This document shows positions 39,712-48,645 of a stretch of DNA of 56,791 bases, piece by piece; the first letter of the stretch is position 1, and each line of letters opens with the position of its first letter. Position numbers and translations under genes: made by a program. The notes under the pieces were generated by a model. It was not told the origin of the DNA, did no database searches, and worked only from the letters and a program-made list of their open reading frames with translations. This DNA is from an uncultured Erysipelotrichaceae bacterium (lineage in GTDB: Bacteria > Bacillota_I > Bacilli_A > RFN20 > CAG-826): the NCBI GenBank assembly GCA_902787955.1, contig CADAIJ010000011.1, forward strand, positions 1-56,791, in the 5' to 3' direction.

Positions 39712-42369
39712 ATGAAAACAAGTTTAAAAAAGTCTCTTCTTTTCTCTTTATTATTTTTAGTAAGCGCTACCACGAGTGCGTGTGGAGGAAATAATCCTTC
39801 TACCCCTACTAGTTCTGATAGTTCTACTTCTTATATAGAGCCAGAACCATCAGATTATTATAATGAAGAGAATTTTATTAAAAGCACAAAAGAAGTTAAC
39901 CAAACTAAACTTGTTACATATGAAGGTCCTTCTATTTTAAAAACTTCTTCTAAAGTTGGAGTTAAAGTGGAAGGAGAAGAGTTATTTGTTTACGAAACTA
40001 GAGTAAATGATCGAAGAAAATTCTCCTGGGATGTACCAAGTGAAAAAGCTCCTTATGTTATCTTTGATTTTGAAGGTAAGGTTCATGTTAGTGTCACTAT
40101 TAAAGAAGAAGTTAGTATTGAATCCGCTGTAGTAAGACCACTTGTATATGGAATAGTCCCAGTTATTAAAGAAAAGACTATCGAATTTGATCTTTCTTAT
40201 AATGGAAATTATGTTGTGGAATATAACGATGATTATCACACCGCTTTACATATCTTTGCTAACCCACTTGAAACAGAGGTAATGACCAAAGAAGAAGCAG
40301 ACGCTGATCCAAATAAGATTTATGTTGGTCCTGGTGTTTATAAAGCGGGTGCCTTCCCTATTCATTCTAATATGGAAATCTATTTAGCGGGAGGAGCTTA
40401 TGTTTATGGTCAATTCTCCGGAGAAGATTTTGAAAATGTGAAGATTTATGGACGCGGTATTGTTTCTGGAGAAATCTATCAAAGATTAACTCAATCTCAA
40501 TACACTTTACCAGCGGTCTTCCGTAACTGTCAAAATATTGAGATTAAAGATATTATGTTTGCTGATCCAGCTGGCTGGGCTATTACTTTATATAAATGTA
40601 AGAACTCGAAAGTTAGTAACGTTAAAATTATCACTGCGAGACAAAATGGTGATGGTATCTCTATTCAATCATGTGAACATGTTGAAGTTAATGGTGGATT
40701 TGTCCGTACTTGGGATGACTCTTTAGTGGTTAAAAACTCCGACAGGGGCACCACTAAAGACATCAATATCCATGATGTTACCGTTTGGACTGATTTAGCG
40801 CAATCTATGGAAGTTGGTTATGAAACTAATGGCATCACTATGCAAGATATCACCTTTAATAACATAACTGTCGTGCATAACTTCCATAAAGCGGTTATCT
40901 CTATGCATAACTGTGATGATGCGGTTATTTCTAATGTGAAGTACACCAATATCACTTTAGAAGATGGACAAATGTTAGGTGATGATCGAACTGACTTAGA
41001 GAATGATTTCTTAATTGATTTCACTATTGCTTATAACTCTGATTGGACTAAGTCTGAAGGAGATAGAGGTGTTATTAATGGAGTGGAAATCTCTAACGTT
41101 AAAGTCTATAAGATGCTTGATTCAATCAGTGCGAGATTTTTAGGGGAATCTAATACTTCTAAGATCTCTAATGTTGCTATTAAGGGATTAAATATTGAAG
41201 GAAGAGATATTGCTAAACTTGAAGATTTAGATACTTCTTTAAATGAATATACTGAAAATATCACTATCGAGACTAGTCCAAAAGTCTTAGGTAGATACTT
41301 CACTCTTCCATACTTTAATAATATTAATAAAGAAAAAGAGGTTATTAAGAAACCTAATATTGCTCAAGATGGGATGCTTGTTCCAGAATTTGCTTATCAA
41401 CAAGGTGGCCTACCATATATTGGACCTAAAGGTAATATAACTACCACTAACACAGTCACTCATGGTGCAGGTACAAAAGTATCCACCCCTGTTGATGATG
41501 GAAGTGGAGAATATTCGAAAGATAATTATCCAAGCACAAACTTAACTGATGGTAATACCTCTACTCTTTGGACACATAAAGACTTTAAGGGTGAAGAGAA
41601 TGAATTTGTTGGTCTAACCATGGAATTTGCAAGTCAAGCCACCATTGGTAAACTCCGTATTAAAGGTGACTTAAATAATAGCTATTACTTAACTTATTCC
41701 ATTGAAATCTGGGTTAAACGACTTAAATCAGATGGTTCAATGAATGATAAATATACCCGTGCTTCTGGCGCGAAAGATTATGAAATCTCTCCAGTTAACG
41801 GAAACGCTATTGATATTATTCTTACCACTCAAGTTTATGGAGGTATCCAACTTCGCTTATTTAGAAGTAACGGTTTATCCGCTCCTAAATACTATGTCAT
41901 TTCCGAAGTTGAATTCTATCCACCTTCTTTAACCACTAATAAAGCAGTTGTAGATTCTAGTGAACATAATGATGTTTATAACGTTGAGAAAGCTGTTGAT
42001 GGTGATCCAACCGGTACATCATATTATGAATCTAAATCTTTACCTGCTCATATCGTTATTGATTTAGGTGATATATATCAAATTTCCACGATTGTTTTAT
42101 GCTTACCTCCATCTTTAAACTGGGCCGCTAGAACCCAAAATATCGAAGTATTAGTAAGTGATTCAAATGTCGCTTATAGTGCTTCTACAACAACATTTAC
42201 CTCAATAGTAGAAAGAACAGATTATCTCTTCGATCCACTTCAAGGTAATAGAGTGACAATAGAGGTTAATCCGACAAATTGTCGCTTCTTCAAATTGGTT
42301 ATTAATTCCAACGATGTTAAGGCCGGATATGGTGCGCAATTATCCGAAATAAGCGTTTATGGAATCTAA
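39712..42369 (+). CDS. Beta-helix glycosidase lipoprotein (clan GH-N, GH49/GH28-like) with discoidin domains
   Basis: The 885-residue protein has a lipoprotein-type signal (SAC, cysteine about residue 24), a Ser/Thr linker, a beta domain (about 55-190), and a right-handed beta-helix (about 200-520). The clan GH-N acids are present: D314 (NGDGISIQ) and D335/D336 (TWDDSLVVK), 21 residues apart as in GH28. The GH28 GHG histidine motif is absent and VTVWTDLAQSMEVGYE follows, which is closer to GH49 dextranases. Two discoidin/F5-8C-like modules (about 575-745 and 746-885) would bind glycan. It is the first gene of the locus and is anchored outside. Confidence 0.7.
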   Translation: MKTSLKKSLLFSLLFLVSATTSACGGNNPSTPTSSDSSTSYIEPEPSDYYNEENFIKSTKEVNQTKLVTYEGPSILKTSSKVGVKVEGEELFVYETRVNDRRKFSWDVPSEKAPYVIFDFEGKVHVSVTIKEEVSIESAVVRPLVYGIVPVIKEKTIEFDLSYNGNYVVEYNDDYHTALHIFANPLETEVMTKEEADADPNKIYVGPGVYKAGAFPIHSNMEIYLAGGAYVYGQFSGEDFENVKIYGRGIVSGEIYQRLTQSQYTLPAVFRNCQNIEIKDIMFADPAGWAITLYKCKNSKVSNVKIITARQNGDGISIQSCEHVEVNGGFVRTWDDSLVVKNSDRGTTKDINIHDVTVWTDLAQSMEVGYETNGITMQDITFNNITVVHNFHKAVISMHNCDDAVISNVKYTNITLEDGQMLGDDRTDLENDFLIDFTIAYNSDWTKSEGDRGVINGVEISNVKVYKMLDSISARFLGESNTSKISNVAIKGLNIEGRDIAKLEDLDTSLNEYTENITIETSPKVLGRYFTLPYFNNINKEKEVIKKPNIAQDGMLVPEFAYQQGGLPYIGPKGNITTTNTVTHGAGTKVSTPVDDGSGEYSKDNYPSTNLTDGNTSTLWTHKDFKGEENEFVGLTMEFASQATIGKLRIKGDLNNSYYLTYSIEIWVKRLKSDGSMNDKYTRASGAKDYEISPVNGNAIDIILTTQVYGGIQLRLFRSNGLSAPKYYVISEVEFYPPSLTTNKAVVDSSEHNDVYNVEKAVDGDPTGTSYYESKSLPAHIVIDLGDIYQISTIVLCLPPSLNWAARTQNIEVLVSDSNVAYSASTTTFTSIVERTDYLFDPLQGNRVTIEVNPTNCRFFKLVINSNDVKAGYGAQLSEISVYGI

Positions 42370-42397
42370 TAAATAAATAATAAGAAAGGATATTGTC

Positions 42398-45274
42398 ATG
42401 AAAAACAAATCACTATTTCTATTACTTGCTACCTCTGCACTTGTTCTAGGTGGTTGTGGCGGTAATAACCCAGATTCTTCTTCTACCACTCCAAGTACTC
42501 CTAGTACGACAAGTGAAACCACTAGTGAAACCACAAGTGAAACAACTTCTGAGACATCTACTACTTCAGAAGGAGAAGTGATCGAACATCAAACTCCATT
42601 TGTTAGCAAGATTGAAAATCCTTCCGCCCTCCGTAATTTTGATGAAAGATTCGATGAGATCGCGGATGATTTCACTGCCGAACAAATTAATGGCACCACT
42701 ACAGGTACAGTTACTACCGAATCGAAATTACGTGTTTTAGTCGATTCCCAAGATGAGTATGAACCAAATACTCCTGATCGCGCAATTTATAAGATGGGAA
42801 CAGGGTTCTATGACCTTCCTACCTATGACGCTATTGGTTTCCGTATTAGAATGGTCGGAAACGGCGCTTTAAAATTATCTAACCTTGTCTTAGCGTTAAG
42901 AGGTGGAGATGATTATAAAGTTTATGAAATTAAATTAAGTGAAGCTCTTGATCAAGATGGTGACGCTTTACCAGCCTTAAATGGAGAATATCAAGACTTC
43001 ATTATTTCTCCTCAACAATCAATCGAAGACGCTAACGCGGTCTATGAAAATAAAGACGGTAGCCCAAGTGAAGTTAAAGTCTTAGATACAATTGTTGGCT
43101 TCCATCTTTATGCATTAAGTGAAGAATGCTCAGCAGTTTTAGAAATTAACGAAGTATTCTTAGTTAAAGGTGGAGATAGAACTCCTATCGATATCTTTGA
43201 CCGTGAAGCTATTAATAAAGCTGATGAAACTTGCTGGTGGAGAGATTCATATGGTTTCATCGTTCAAAATGGTGTTACTTTAGTAAACGGTCAATCCTAT
43301 ACCGCTCCAAAACCAGTAGGTACATATTCTAGCTTAGTCCTTAATATCTTAGGTGATACATCTGGTACCGCTTTAAAAGTTGGTAACGGTGTGTTTGAAT
43401 GGGCTAAACTTAAAGACACAGAAAACGCTGCCGTTTCTAGCGCAGTTAACGGTGCTTTCTATCATTTAGTTATTAACTCCACTAATAGTGAGCTTGGTGC
43501 GTTAACTGAAGGATTCACAGTTACTTCCTCTACTGAAGTTACTATTTCTCAAGTCTTCTATACTAATATGGAAGTTCCTGCTCCAGCTCTTAACTATCCA
43601 ACTTTCGATATGAATTCCTTATTCATGTATGATAACTTTAATAGAGAACAATCTGGCTTTAATGGTGATTATGACGCTGCAATAGTTGATCAAAAGACCA
43701 TTAATGCTGGTTTAACCTACCAATTATCTTATAACAATGGTTCTATGGTTAAAGTTAATGGTAGCGCTCTTGAATTTGACGCTAGTGAATTAGGTGCTAC
43801 TGATTATATTAACTACAAAGCTCTTAACCTTAATAACCCATCTAAAGATCGTGATTACATGATTATGGCTCTTAAAGCCGAAGATGGTGCTACATTAGAT
43901 AATTTCCGCTTCAATATCGGTAACGGTGTTAAGTATATTAACGAAATGTATTCAGGCGAAGGTCTTAAAGTTGCAACCTTAGATCAAGCTGACTATCCAT
44001 ATATTAAAGATGGTTATACTTGGTTAATTATTGACTTAAAAGTTTCTAATATGGCTATCGGTAATGAACCATTTATTGACTACTATTATAGTGGTACTGG
44101 TAAGTTACTCGTTGACTTCGTCGCATTTGCAGACGCTCCAAAAGATGAATACAAAGATACCCTTTATGTTGAAAAATCATATGCTGACCAAGCTGGTTAT
44201 GAATATGCTGGTTACGTCTATTCCCCAGCTACTTCTAGATACATTAAGTTAGTCGCTGAAACTGAAGGCACTATCGATAGAATTAGATTTGGTGTTGATG
44301 GAGTTGGCGAATTCTGGTTCCACGAAGACAAACTTAAAGATGAAAGTGGTAATGTTATTCCTGCTACTTCAAGCGCAGGTACTTACATCATTGACTTAGT
44401 CGCTTCCGGAATGAAAGAAGAAGGTAAAGAAGTCGGTATCCACGTCCACGGTGATGGCACTAACGGTGCAATCTCTATTAAGGTTTATTCCCTTGATCTT
44501 AAAGAAAAGACCAAGGATACATTATATGTTGAAAAAACATATGCTGATGAACAAGGCTATGATTATGCTGGTTACGTTTATTCCCCAGCTACTTCAAGAT
44601 ACATTAAGTTAGTCGCTGAAACTCAATACACCATTGGTGATATCAGATTCAGTGTTGATGGACTTGGTGAATTCTGGTTCAAAGATGGCAAAGTTATCGA
44701 TGATAAAGGTAACGCCATCTCTAAAGACGCTCCAGCTGGAACATATATTATTGATACTGTTGCTTCTGGAATGAAAGAAGAAGGCCATGAAGTTGGAATC
44801 CATGTCCATGGTGATGGTTTAGTGGGTGGAATCGCTATTAAAGTTTATTCCGTCGATCTCATTCCTGAAGTCCAAGAAGTCACTTCTATTGAAGAAAAAG
44901 GCTTCAATTTAGCTAACTACAATTATGGTGGCGAAATCCATAACTACGGCGCTAAAACAATCGTCTTAAACATTCAAAGTCCAGATGAAGGCGTTAATTT
45001 ACGTAGTTTACGTTTTGCTTCTGATGCCGGTGAATTCTGGTTCAAAGATGGTAAGCTTAAAGGCTTAGACGGTGAACCAATTAGTGGTGAAACCGAAGTT
45101 ACTTCTTCAGGAATTAGACTAATCATCGATTTAGAAAAGACTGGTTTAACTGATAGAGTTATTCACTTCCATTTAGGTGGATTTGAAGGATCTACAGGTA
45201 CGGTCTATGCTAGTGTTTCATTAGAATATGATGTTAACACTGTTGGCTTTATCTTAGCCGCTATGTCTAACTAA
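42398..45274 (+). CDS. Repeat-containing lipoprotein of the glycan locus
   Basis: The 958-residue protein has the lipobox VLGGC (cysteine about residue 20), a SETT-repeat linker (about 30-65), three beta-sandwich-like regions, and near the C terminus two tandem units of about 123 residues starting DTLYVEK-YAD (about 588 and 707) and a diverged third unit (about 830-950), each with EFWF and IHVHGDG-type motifs. It is probably a glycan-binding surface protein that captures substrate for the neighbouring importer. Family not known to me. Confidence 0.65.
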   Translation: MKNKSLFLLLATSALVLGGCGGNNPDSSSTTPSTPSTTSETTSETTSETTSETSTTSEGEVIEHQTPFVSKIENPSALRNFDERFDEIADDFTAEQINGTTTGTVTTESKLRVLVDSQDEYEPNTPDRAIYKMGTGFYDLPTYDAIGFRIRMVGNGALKLSNLVLALRGGDDYKVYEIKLSEALDQDGDALPALNGEYQDFIISPQQSIEDANAVYENKDGSPSEVKVLDTIVGFHLYALSEECSAVLEINEVFLVKGGDRTPIDIFDREAINKADETCWWRDSYGFIVQNGVTLVNGQSYTAPKPVGTYSSLVLNILGDTSGTALKVGNGVFEWAKLKDTENAAVSSAVNGAFYHLVINSTNSELGALTEGFTVTSSTEVTISQVFYTNMEVPAPALNYPTFDMNSLFMYDNFNREQSGFNGDYDAAIVDQKTINAGLTYQLSYNNGSMVKVNGSALEFDASELGATDYINYKALNLNNPSKDRDYMIMALKAEDGATLDNFRFNIGNGVKYINEMYSGEGLKVATLDQADYPYIKDGYTWLIIDLKVSNMAIGNEPFIDYYYSGTGKLLVDFVAFADAPKDEYKDTLYVEKSYADQAGYEYAGYVYSPATSRYIKLVAETEGTIDRIRFGVDGVGEFWFHEDKLKDESGNVIPATSSAGTYIIDLVASGMKEEGKEVGIHVHGDGTNGAISIKVYSLDLKEKTKDTLYVEKTYADEQGYDYAGYVYSPATSRYIKLVAETQYTIGDIRFSVDGLGEFWFKDGKVIDDKGNAISKDAPAGTYIIDTVASGMKEEGHEVGIHVHGDGLVGGIAIKVYSVDLIPEVQEVTSIEEKGFNLANYNYGGEIHNYGAKTIVLNIQSPDEGVNLRSLRFASDAGEFWFKDGKLKGLDGEPISGETEVTSSGIRLIIDLEKTGLTDRVIHFHLGGFEGSTGTVYASVSLEYDVNTVGFILAAMSN

Positions 45275-45288
45275 TATCTAACATACTT

Positions 45289-45316
45289 ATAGGGGGAGGG
45301 ATTTCCCTCTCCCTAT
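45289..45316 (+). promoter_or_regulatory. Strong hairpin inside the operon
   Basis: ATAGGGGGAGGGA and TCCCTCTCCCTAT can pair over about 13 bp around a tiny loop. It is followed only by TTAACTTAA, so it is a weak terminator or an mRNA stabiliser between the lipoprotein and the binding-protein gene. Confidence 0.55.
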
Positions 45317-45342
45317 TTAACTTAATAAGGAGATCCAAATTT

Positions 45343-46761
45343 ATGAAAAATAGTCGAACAAAAGTAGTCTTATGTTTAGCGTTAACTACTGTCTTTACTC
45401 TTACTGGTTGCCGCTTCTTTGGTGGAGATAGTACTGGTAGTAGCGATAAGATTCAATTGAAGATTGGTTTCTGGCCACAAAGCTCCGATAAAACAGATGT
45501 CGGAATGTATACGGAGTGGAAAAATAAATTTGAAGAAGATAATCCTCAATATGAAATCATTGGAAGTCCTTATATTTATTCCAAAGAAACAATAGGTCCA
45601 AAGCATGAGACTCATACTTTACCTCATGTTTATCAAACTTGGTTTACTGAACCTGAAGGTTTAAAGAACTCTGGATATATTAGAGATATCACCTCTATTC
45701 TTAATGAGTTTGGTTGGACTGATAAGATTGATGACGAGATGAAAGCCACTTTAACTTTTGATAATAAGATATATGGCGTTCCTCGTGATGGTTATGGTTT
45801 AGGTTTACTTATAAACACTAAAACACTTGGAGACTTAGGTTTACTTCCAGAAAAAGAAGGTAAATACGTTTTATATAATGATGATGGCTCTCCAGCCTAC
45901 CCTACTACCTTTGATGATTTACTTAGGGTAAGTGAAACAATTACCGATGAAACTGAAGCTAAAGGTATGTTTATTTGTACCTCGAATAAAAATGGCGGAT
46001 GGCAGTTCTCTAATATGGCCTGGAACTTCGGCGCCACTTTAGAAGTTAAAGAAAATAATAAATGGAAAGCTAATTTAGATTCTAATGAAGCTGTTAACGC
46101 TTTGACTTGGTTAAAGGAAATGAAAGAAAAAGACTTAGTCTACCGCGGTATTTCAATTGCTTATGATGATTGGCCAAGTGCGATTGGATCTAAAGTAGGT
46201 ATGGCTATTGTTGGTAGCGATATCCTTCATTTAGCGAAGACCACTGGTTTTGTTGATATGTCTGATTTAGCTTTTGTACCAATGCCAACGGGAGACGGCA
46301 CTCACCATTATTCCCTTTATGGTGGTACACCATTTGTCTTTGATAGTGAAACAAGTGATGAACAAGTCCGTGGCATCTTAAAATTCTTCGATTATATCGG
46401 AAGAAGCCCTACCACAAATAAGACTAATATTGATGCGATTAGAAAAGGTTATCAAGTCGCTTTAAATAAGAATCAACCAATCTTACCTAAGATTATGCCT
46501 TGGAAGAACGCTGATTATTTAAAAGTAGCAAAAGAACTTGAAGAAGAATATGTTTCAGTTGATATGAAATATTACTCTCCATTCTTCTCGACGATTAACG
46601 AATATAAACATAGTGAAGAACCAATCGCCACCCAAAAGATGTATGAAATCTTAGATGATGCGATTCAATCTTTATTCCAAAATCCGGAGAGCGCTAATCC
46701 TAAATCTTTACTTAGCACTGCTAACTCTAAACTCCAAAAGATCTTAGATGAATTAAATTAA
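45343..46761 (+). CDS. Sugar ABC transporter substrate-binding lipoprotein
   Basis: The 472-residue protein has the lipobox LTGC (cysteine about residue 23) and a type 1 solute-binding fold (KIGFWPQSSDKT..., then FTEPEGLKNSGYIRDI and the hinge region). It is anchored outside and hands sugar to the two permeases next to it. AAGGAG lies about 12 nt before the ATG. Binding-protein similarity and context are strong; the sugar is not determined. Confidence 0.85.
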   Translation: MKNSRTKVVLCLALTTVFTLTGCRFFGGDSTGSSDKIQLKIGFWPQSSDKTDVGMYTEWKNKFEEDNPQYEIIGSPYIYSKETIGPKHETHTLPHVYQTWFTEPEGLKNSGYIRDITSILNEFGWTDKIDDEMKATLTFDNKIYGVPRDGYGLGLLINTKTLGDLGLLPEKEGKYVLYNDDGSPAYPTTFDDLLRVSETITDETEAKGMFICTSNKNGGWQFSNMAWNFGATLEVKENNKWKANLDSNEAVNALTWLKEMKEKDLVYRGISIAYDDWPSAIGSKVGMAIVGSDILHLAKTTGFVDMSDLAFVPMPTGDGTHHYSLYGGTPFVFDSETSDEQVRGILKFFDYIGRSPTTNKTNIDAIRKGYQVALNKNQPILPKIMPWKNADYLKVAKELEEEYVSVDMKYYSPFFSTINEYKHSEEPIATQKMYEILDDAIQSLFQNPESANPKSLLSTANSKLQKILDELN

Positions 46762-46776
46762 TAAATTTAAACTAAC

Positions 46777-47730
46777 ATGAAACTAAAAAGGAAAAACCAT
46801 CGCTTTGACATATTAAAGCAAAAGATTAGAACGAATATTTTTGCTTGGCTCATCATGGCCCTGCCGCTTCTTTTATTCGTCTTTTTCGTTTGGTATCCAA
46901 TTAGTTTCAATGTTGTCTTAAGTTTCTTTAATAATGAGAAATTTGAATCTTTCGTTGGGTTTAATAACTATATTGCTATTTTCCAAGACCAGGATTTCTT
47001 AGACGCTTTAAGGAATACTTTCCTATATATCTTCTGGTCTTTAATTATTGGTTTTTTAGTACCACTTATTTTAGGTTTTATTCTTTCTGAAGCCTTCCAT
47101 GCGAAAGGATTCTTTAGAATCGCGATTTATCTTCCATGCATGATTAGTGGGATGGCAGTTGTCTTCCTCTTTAAATCAATGTTTGGAGATAACTCCTGGG
47201 ATGTTATTAATGTCATCTTAATAAGATGGTTTGGAATGAAAGATGGAGTGGAATGGACAAAAGACTACCATATTTTAATTCCAGTTATCGTTTTTGCGAT
47301 GACTTGGAGAGGCGCGGGAGGTACCGCGTTAATATATCTATCTAACTTCCAACAAATTGATGATGCGATTTATGAAGCCGCACGTATTGATGGAGCCTCC
47401 CCTACTCAAAGATTTACGAAACTTACTATTCCAATGATGAAGACCACGATCTTTATGCTTCTTATTTTACAAGTAATCGCAGTCTTCCAAGTTTTCTATG
47501 AACCGATGGTTATCGCTGGAGTGGATAATAATAATGCGATTTCTTTAATGCTTCTTTCTTATAGTTTTGCTTTTGTTAAGAAAGATAGTTTTGAAAGATT
47601 ACAATATTCAAAGAGTGCGGCCACTAGTGTTGTTTTAGCTTTAATCATCTTAGCCTTTACTCTTTTATATTTCGGACTTACCCGCTATTTCGAAAAAAGA
47701 GCGGAAGCCAAAAGTGAGGGTAAGTTATGA
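46777..47730 (+). CDS. Sugar ABC transporter permease (MalF-like)
   Basis: The 317-residue protein has six membrane segments and the EAA loop YEAARIDGASPTQRFTKLTIPMM that contacts the ATPase. It starts 15 nt after the binding-protein stop with a weak ribosome binding site and overlaps the next gene by 4 bp. It imports the oligosaccharide with the partner permease and the fused ATPase downstream. Confidence 0.9.
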   Translation: MKLKRKNHRFDILKQKIRTNIFAWLIMALPLLLFVFFVWYPISFNVVLSFFNNEKFESFVGFNNYIAIFQDQDFLDALRNTFLYIFWSLIIGFLVPLILGFILSEAFHAKGFFRIAIYLPCMISGMAVVFLFKSMFGDNSWDVINVILIRWFGMKDGVEWTKDYHILIPVIVFAMTWRGAGGTALIYLSNFQQIDDAIYEAARIDGASPTQRFTKLTIPMMKTTIFMLLILQVIAVFQVFYEPMVIAGVDNNNAISLMLLSYSFAFVKKDSFERLQYSKSAATSVVLALIILAFTLLYFGLTRYFEKRAEAKSEGKL

Positions 47731-48641
47731 GATTAGTGCGTAAGAATCTAGCTAAATCTACCCGTGGGCTCCACTCTAAACAAAATGGTTTGCTTAATTT
47801 TAGTGACTATAAAAAGAAGAGAAATGTCTTTTCTTACTGGGCTTTAATTGCCTTACTAATCATCTTTGTTTTAATCGCTTTACTTCCAATCTTCTGGCTA
47901 TTTGTGTCTTCGTTTAAGGCTCCTAATGAGATTAATTCCGTTAACTACACCTTATTCCCAAAAGAATGGAACTTTGCCCAGTTTATTGAGATTTGGGAGA
48001 AATGTGGACTTACTGATGTATTCTTAAATACTTTTGTAGTTGTTATCGGTGCGGTTATCTGTGGCGTGGTCTTTAATTCCTTATTAGCCTATGTTATCGC
48101 GATTTTAAAACCATACGGCTATAAAGTAGTTCATACCTTAGTTTTACTTGCTTATATGATTCCAAGTGCGTTAGCAATCTATCCTCTTGTTAAAGCTATT
48201 GATAACGTTCATTTACTTGGGACTTATATTCCTCTTTGGTTTGTCTTTGGAGCGAACGCTTATTACTATTTACTCTTTAAAAACTACTTTGAAAAGATGC
48301 CTAAATCTTTAATTGAAGCAGCCAGAATGGATGGCTTATCTAACTTTAGAATCTTTATGAAAGTTATCCTTCCTTTAGCTAGACCAATTATTGGGGTTGT
48401 CGCTATCTTTGCGATGACTGCGGCATATAGTGATTATCTTTTACCATATATGGTAATTGGTAATCTTAAGAGTGAGAACTGGACTTTAATGGTGGCCATC
48501 TTTAACTTCTCAAGCGATAAAGATGTTGCCCCTCATATCTTACAGTTACTTGTTTTATCAATCATTCCACAGGTGATTATCTTTATCATCTTCCAAAAAC
48601 AAATTATGAATACATCCGTTAATAGCGGAATGAAGGAGTAA
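47727..48641 (+). CDS. Sugar ABC transporter permease (MalG-like)
   Basis: The 304-residue protein has six membrane segments and the EAA loop IEAARMDGLSNFRIFMKVILPLA. It begins with the ATGA overlap and ends in a sequence that includes AAGGAG for the next gene. The N terminus is unusually long and basic before the first membrane segment (about 1-40). Confidence 0.9.
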   Translation: MRLVRKNLAKSTRGLHSKQNGLLNFSDYKKKRNVFSYWALIALLIIFVLIALLPIFWLFVSSFKAPNEINSVNYTLFPKEWNFAQFIEIWEKCGLTDVFLNTFVVVIGAVICGVVFNSLLAYVIAILKPYGYKVVHTLVLLAYMIPSALAIYPLVKAIDNVHLLGTYIPLWFVFGANAYYYLLFKNYFEKMPKSLIEAARMDGLSNFRIFMKVILPLARPIIGVVAIFAMTAAYSDYLLPYMVIGNLKSENWTLMVAIFNFSSDKDVAPHILQLLVLSIIPQVIIFIIFQKQIMNTSVNSGMKE

Positions 48642-48645
48642 TTTT

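Noticed and set aside
42490..42590. Short SETT-coding repeat in the 958-aa lipoprotein as a phase-variable tract
   Set aside because: Codons differ between units, so it is a typical Ser/Thr linker after the lipobox rather than a slippage tract.
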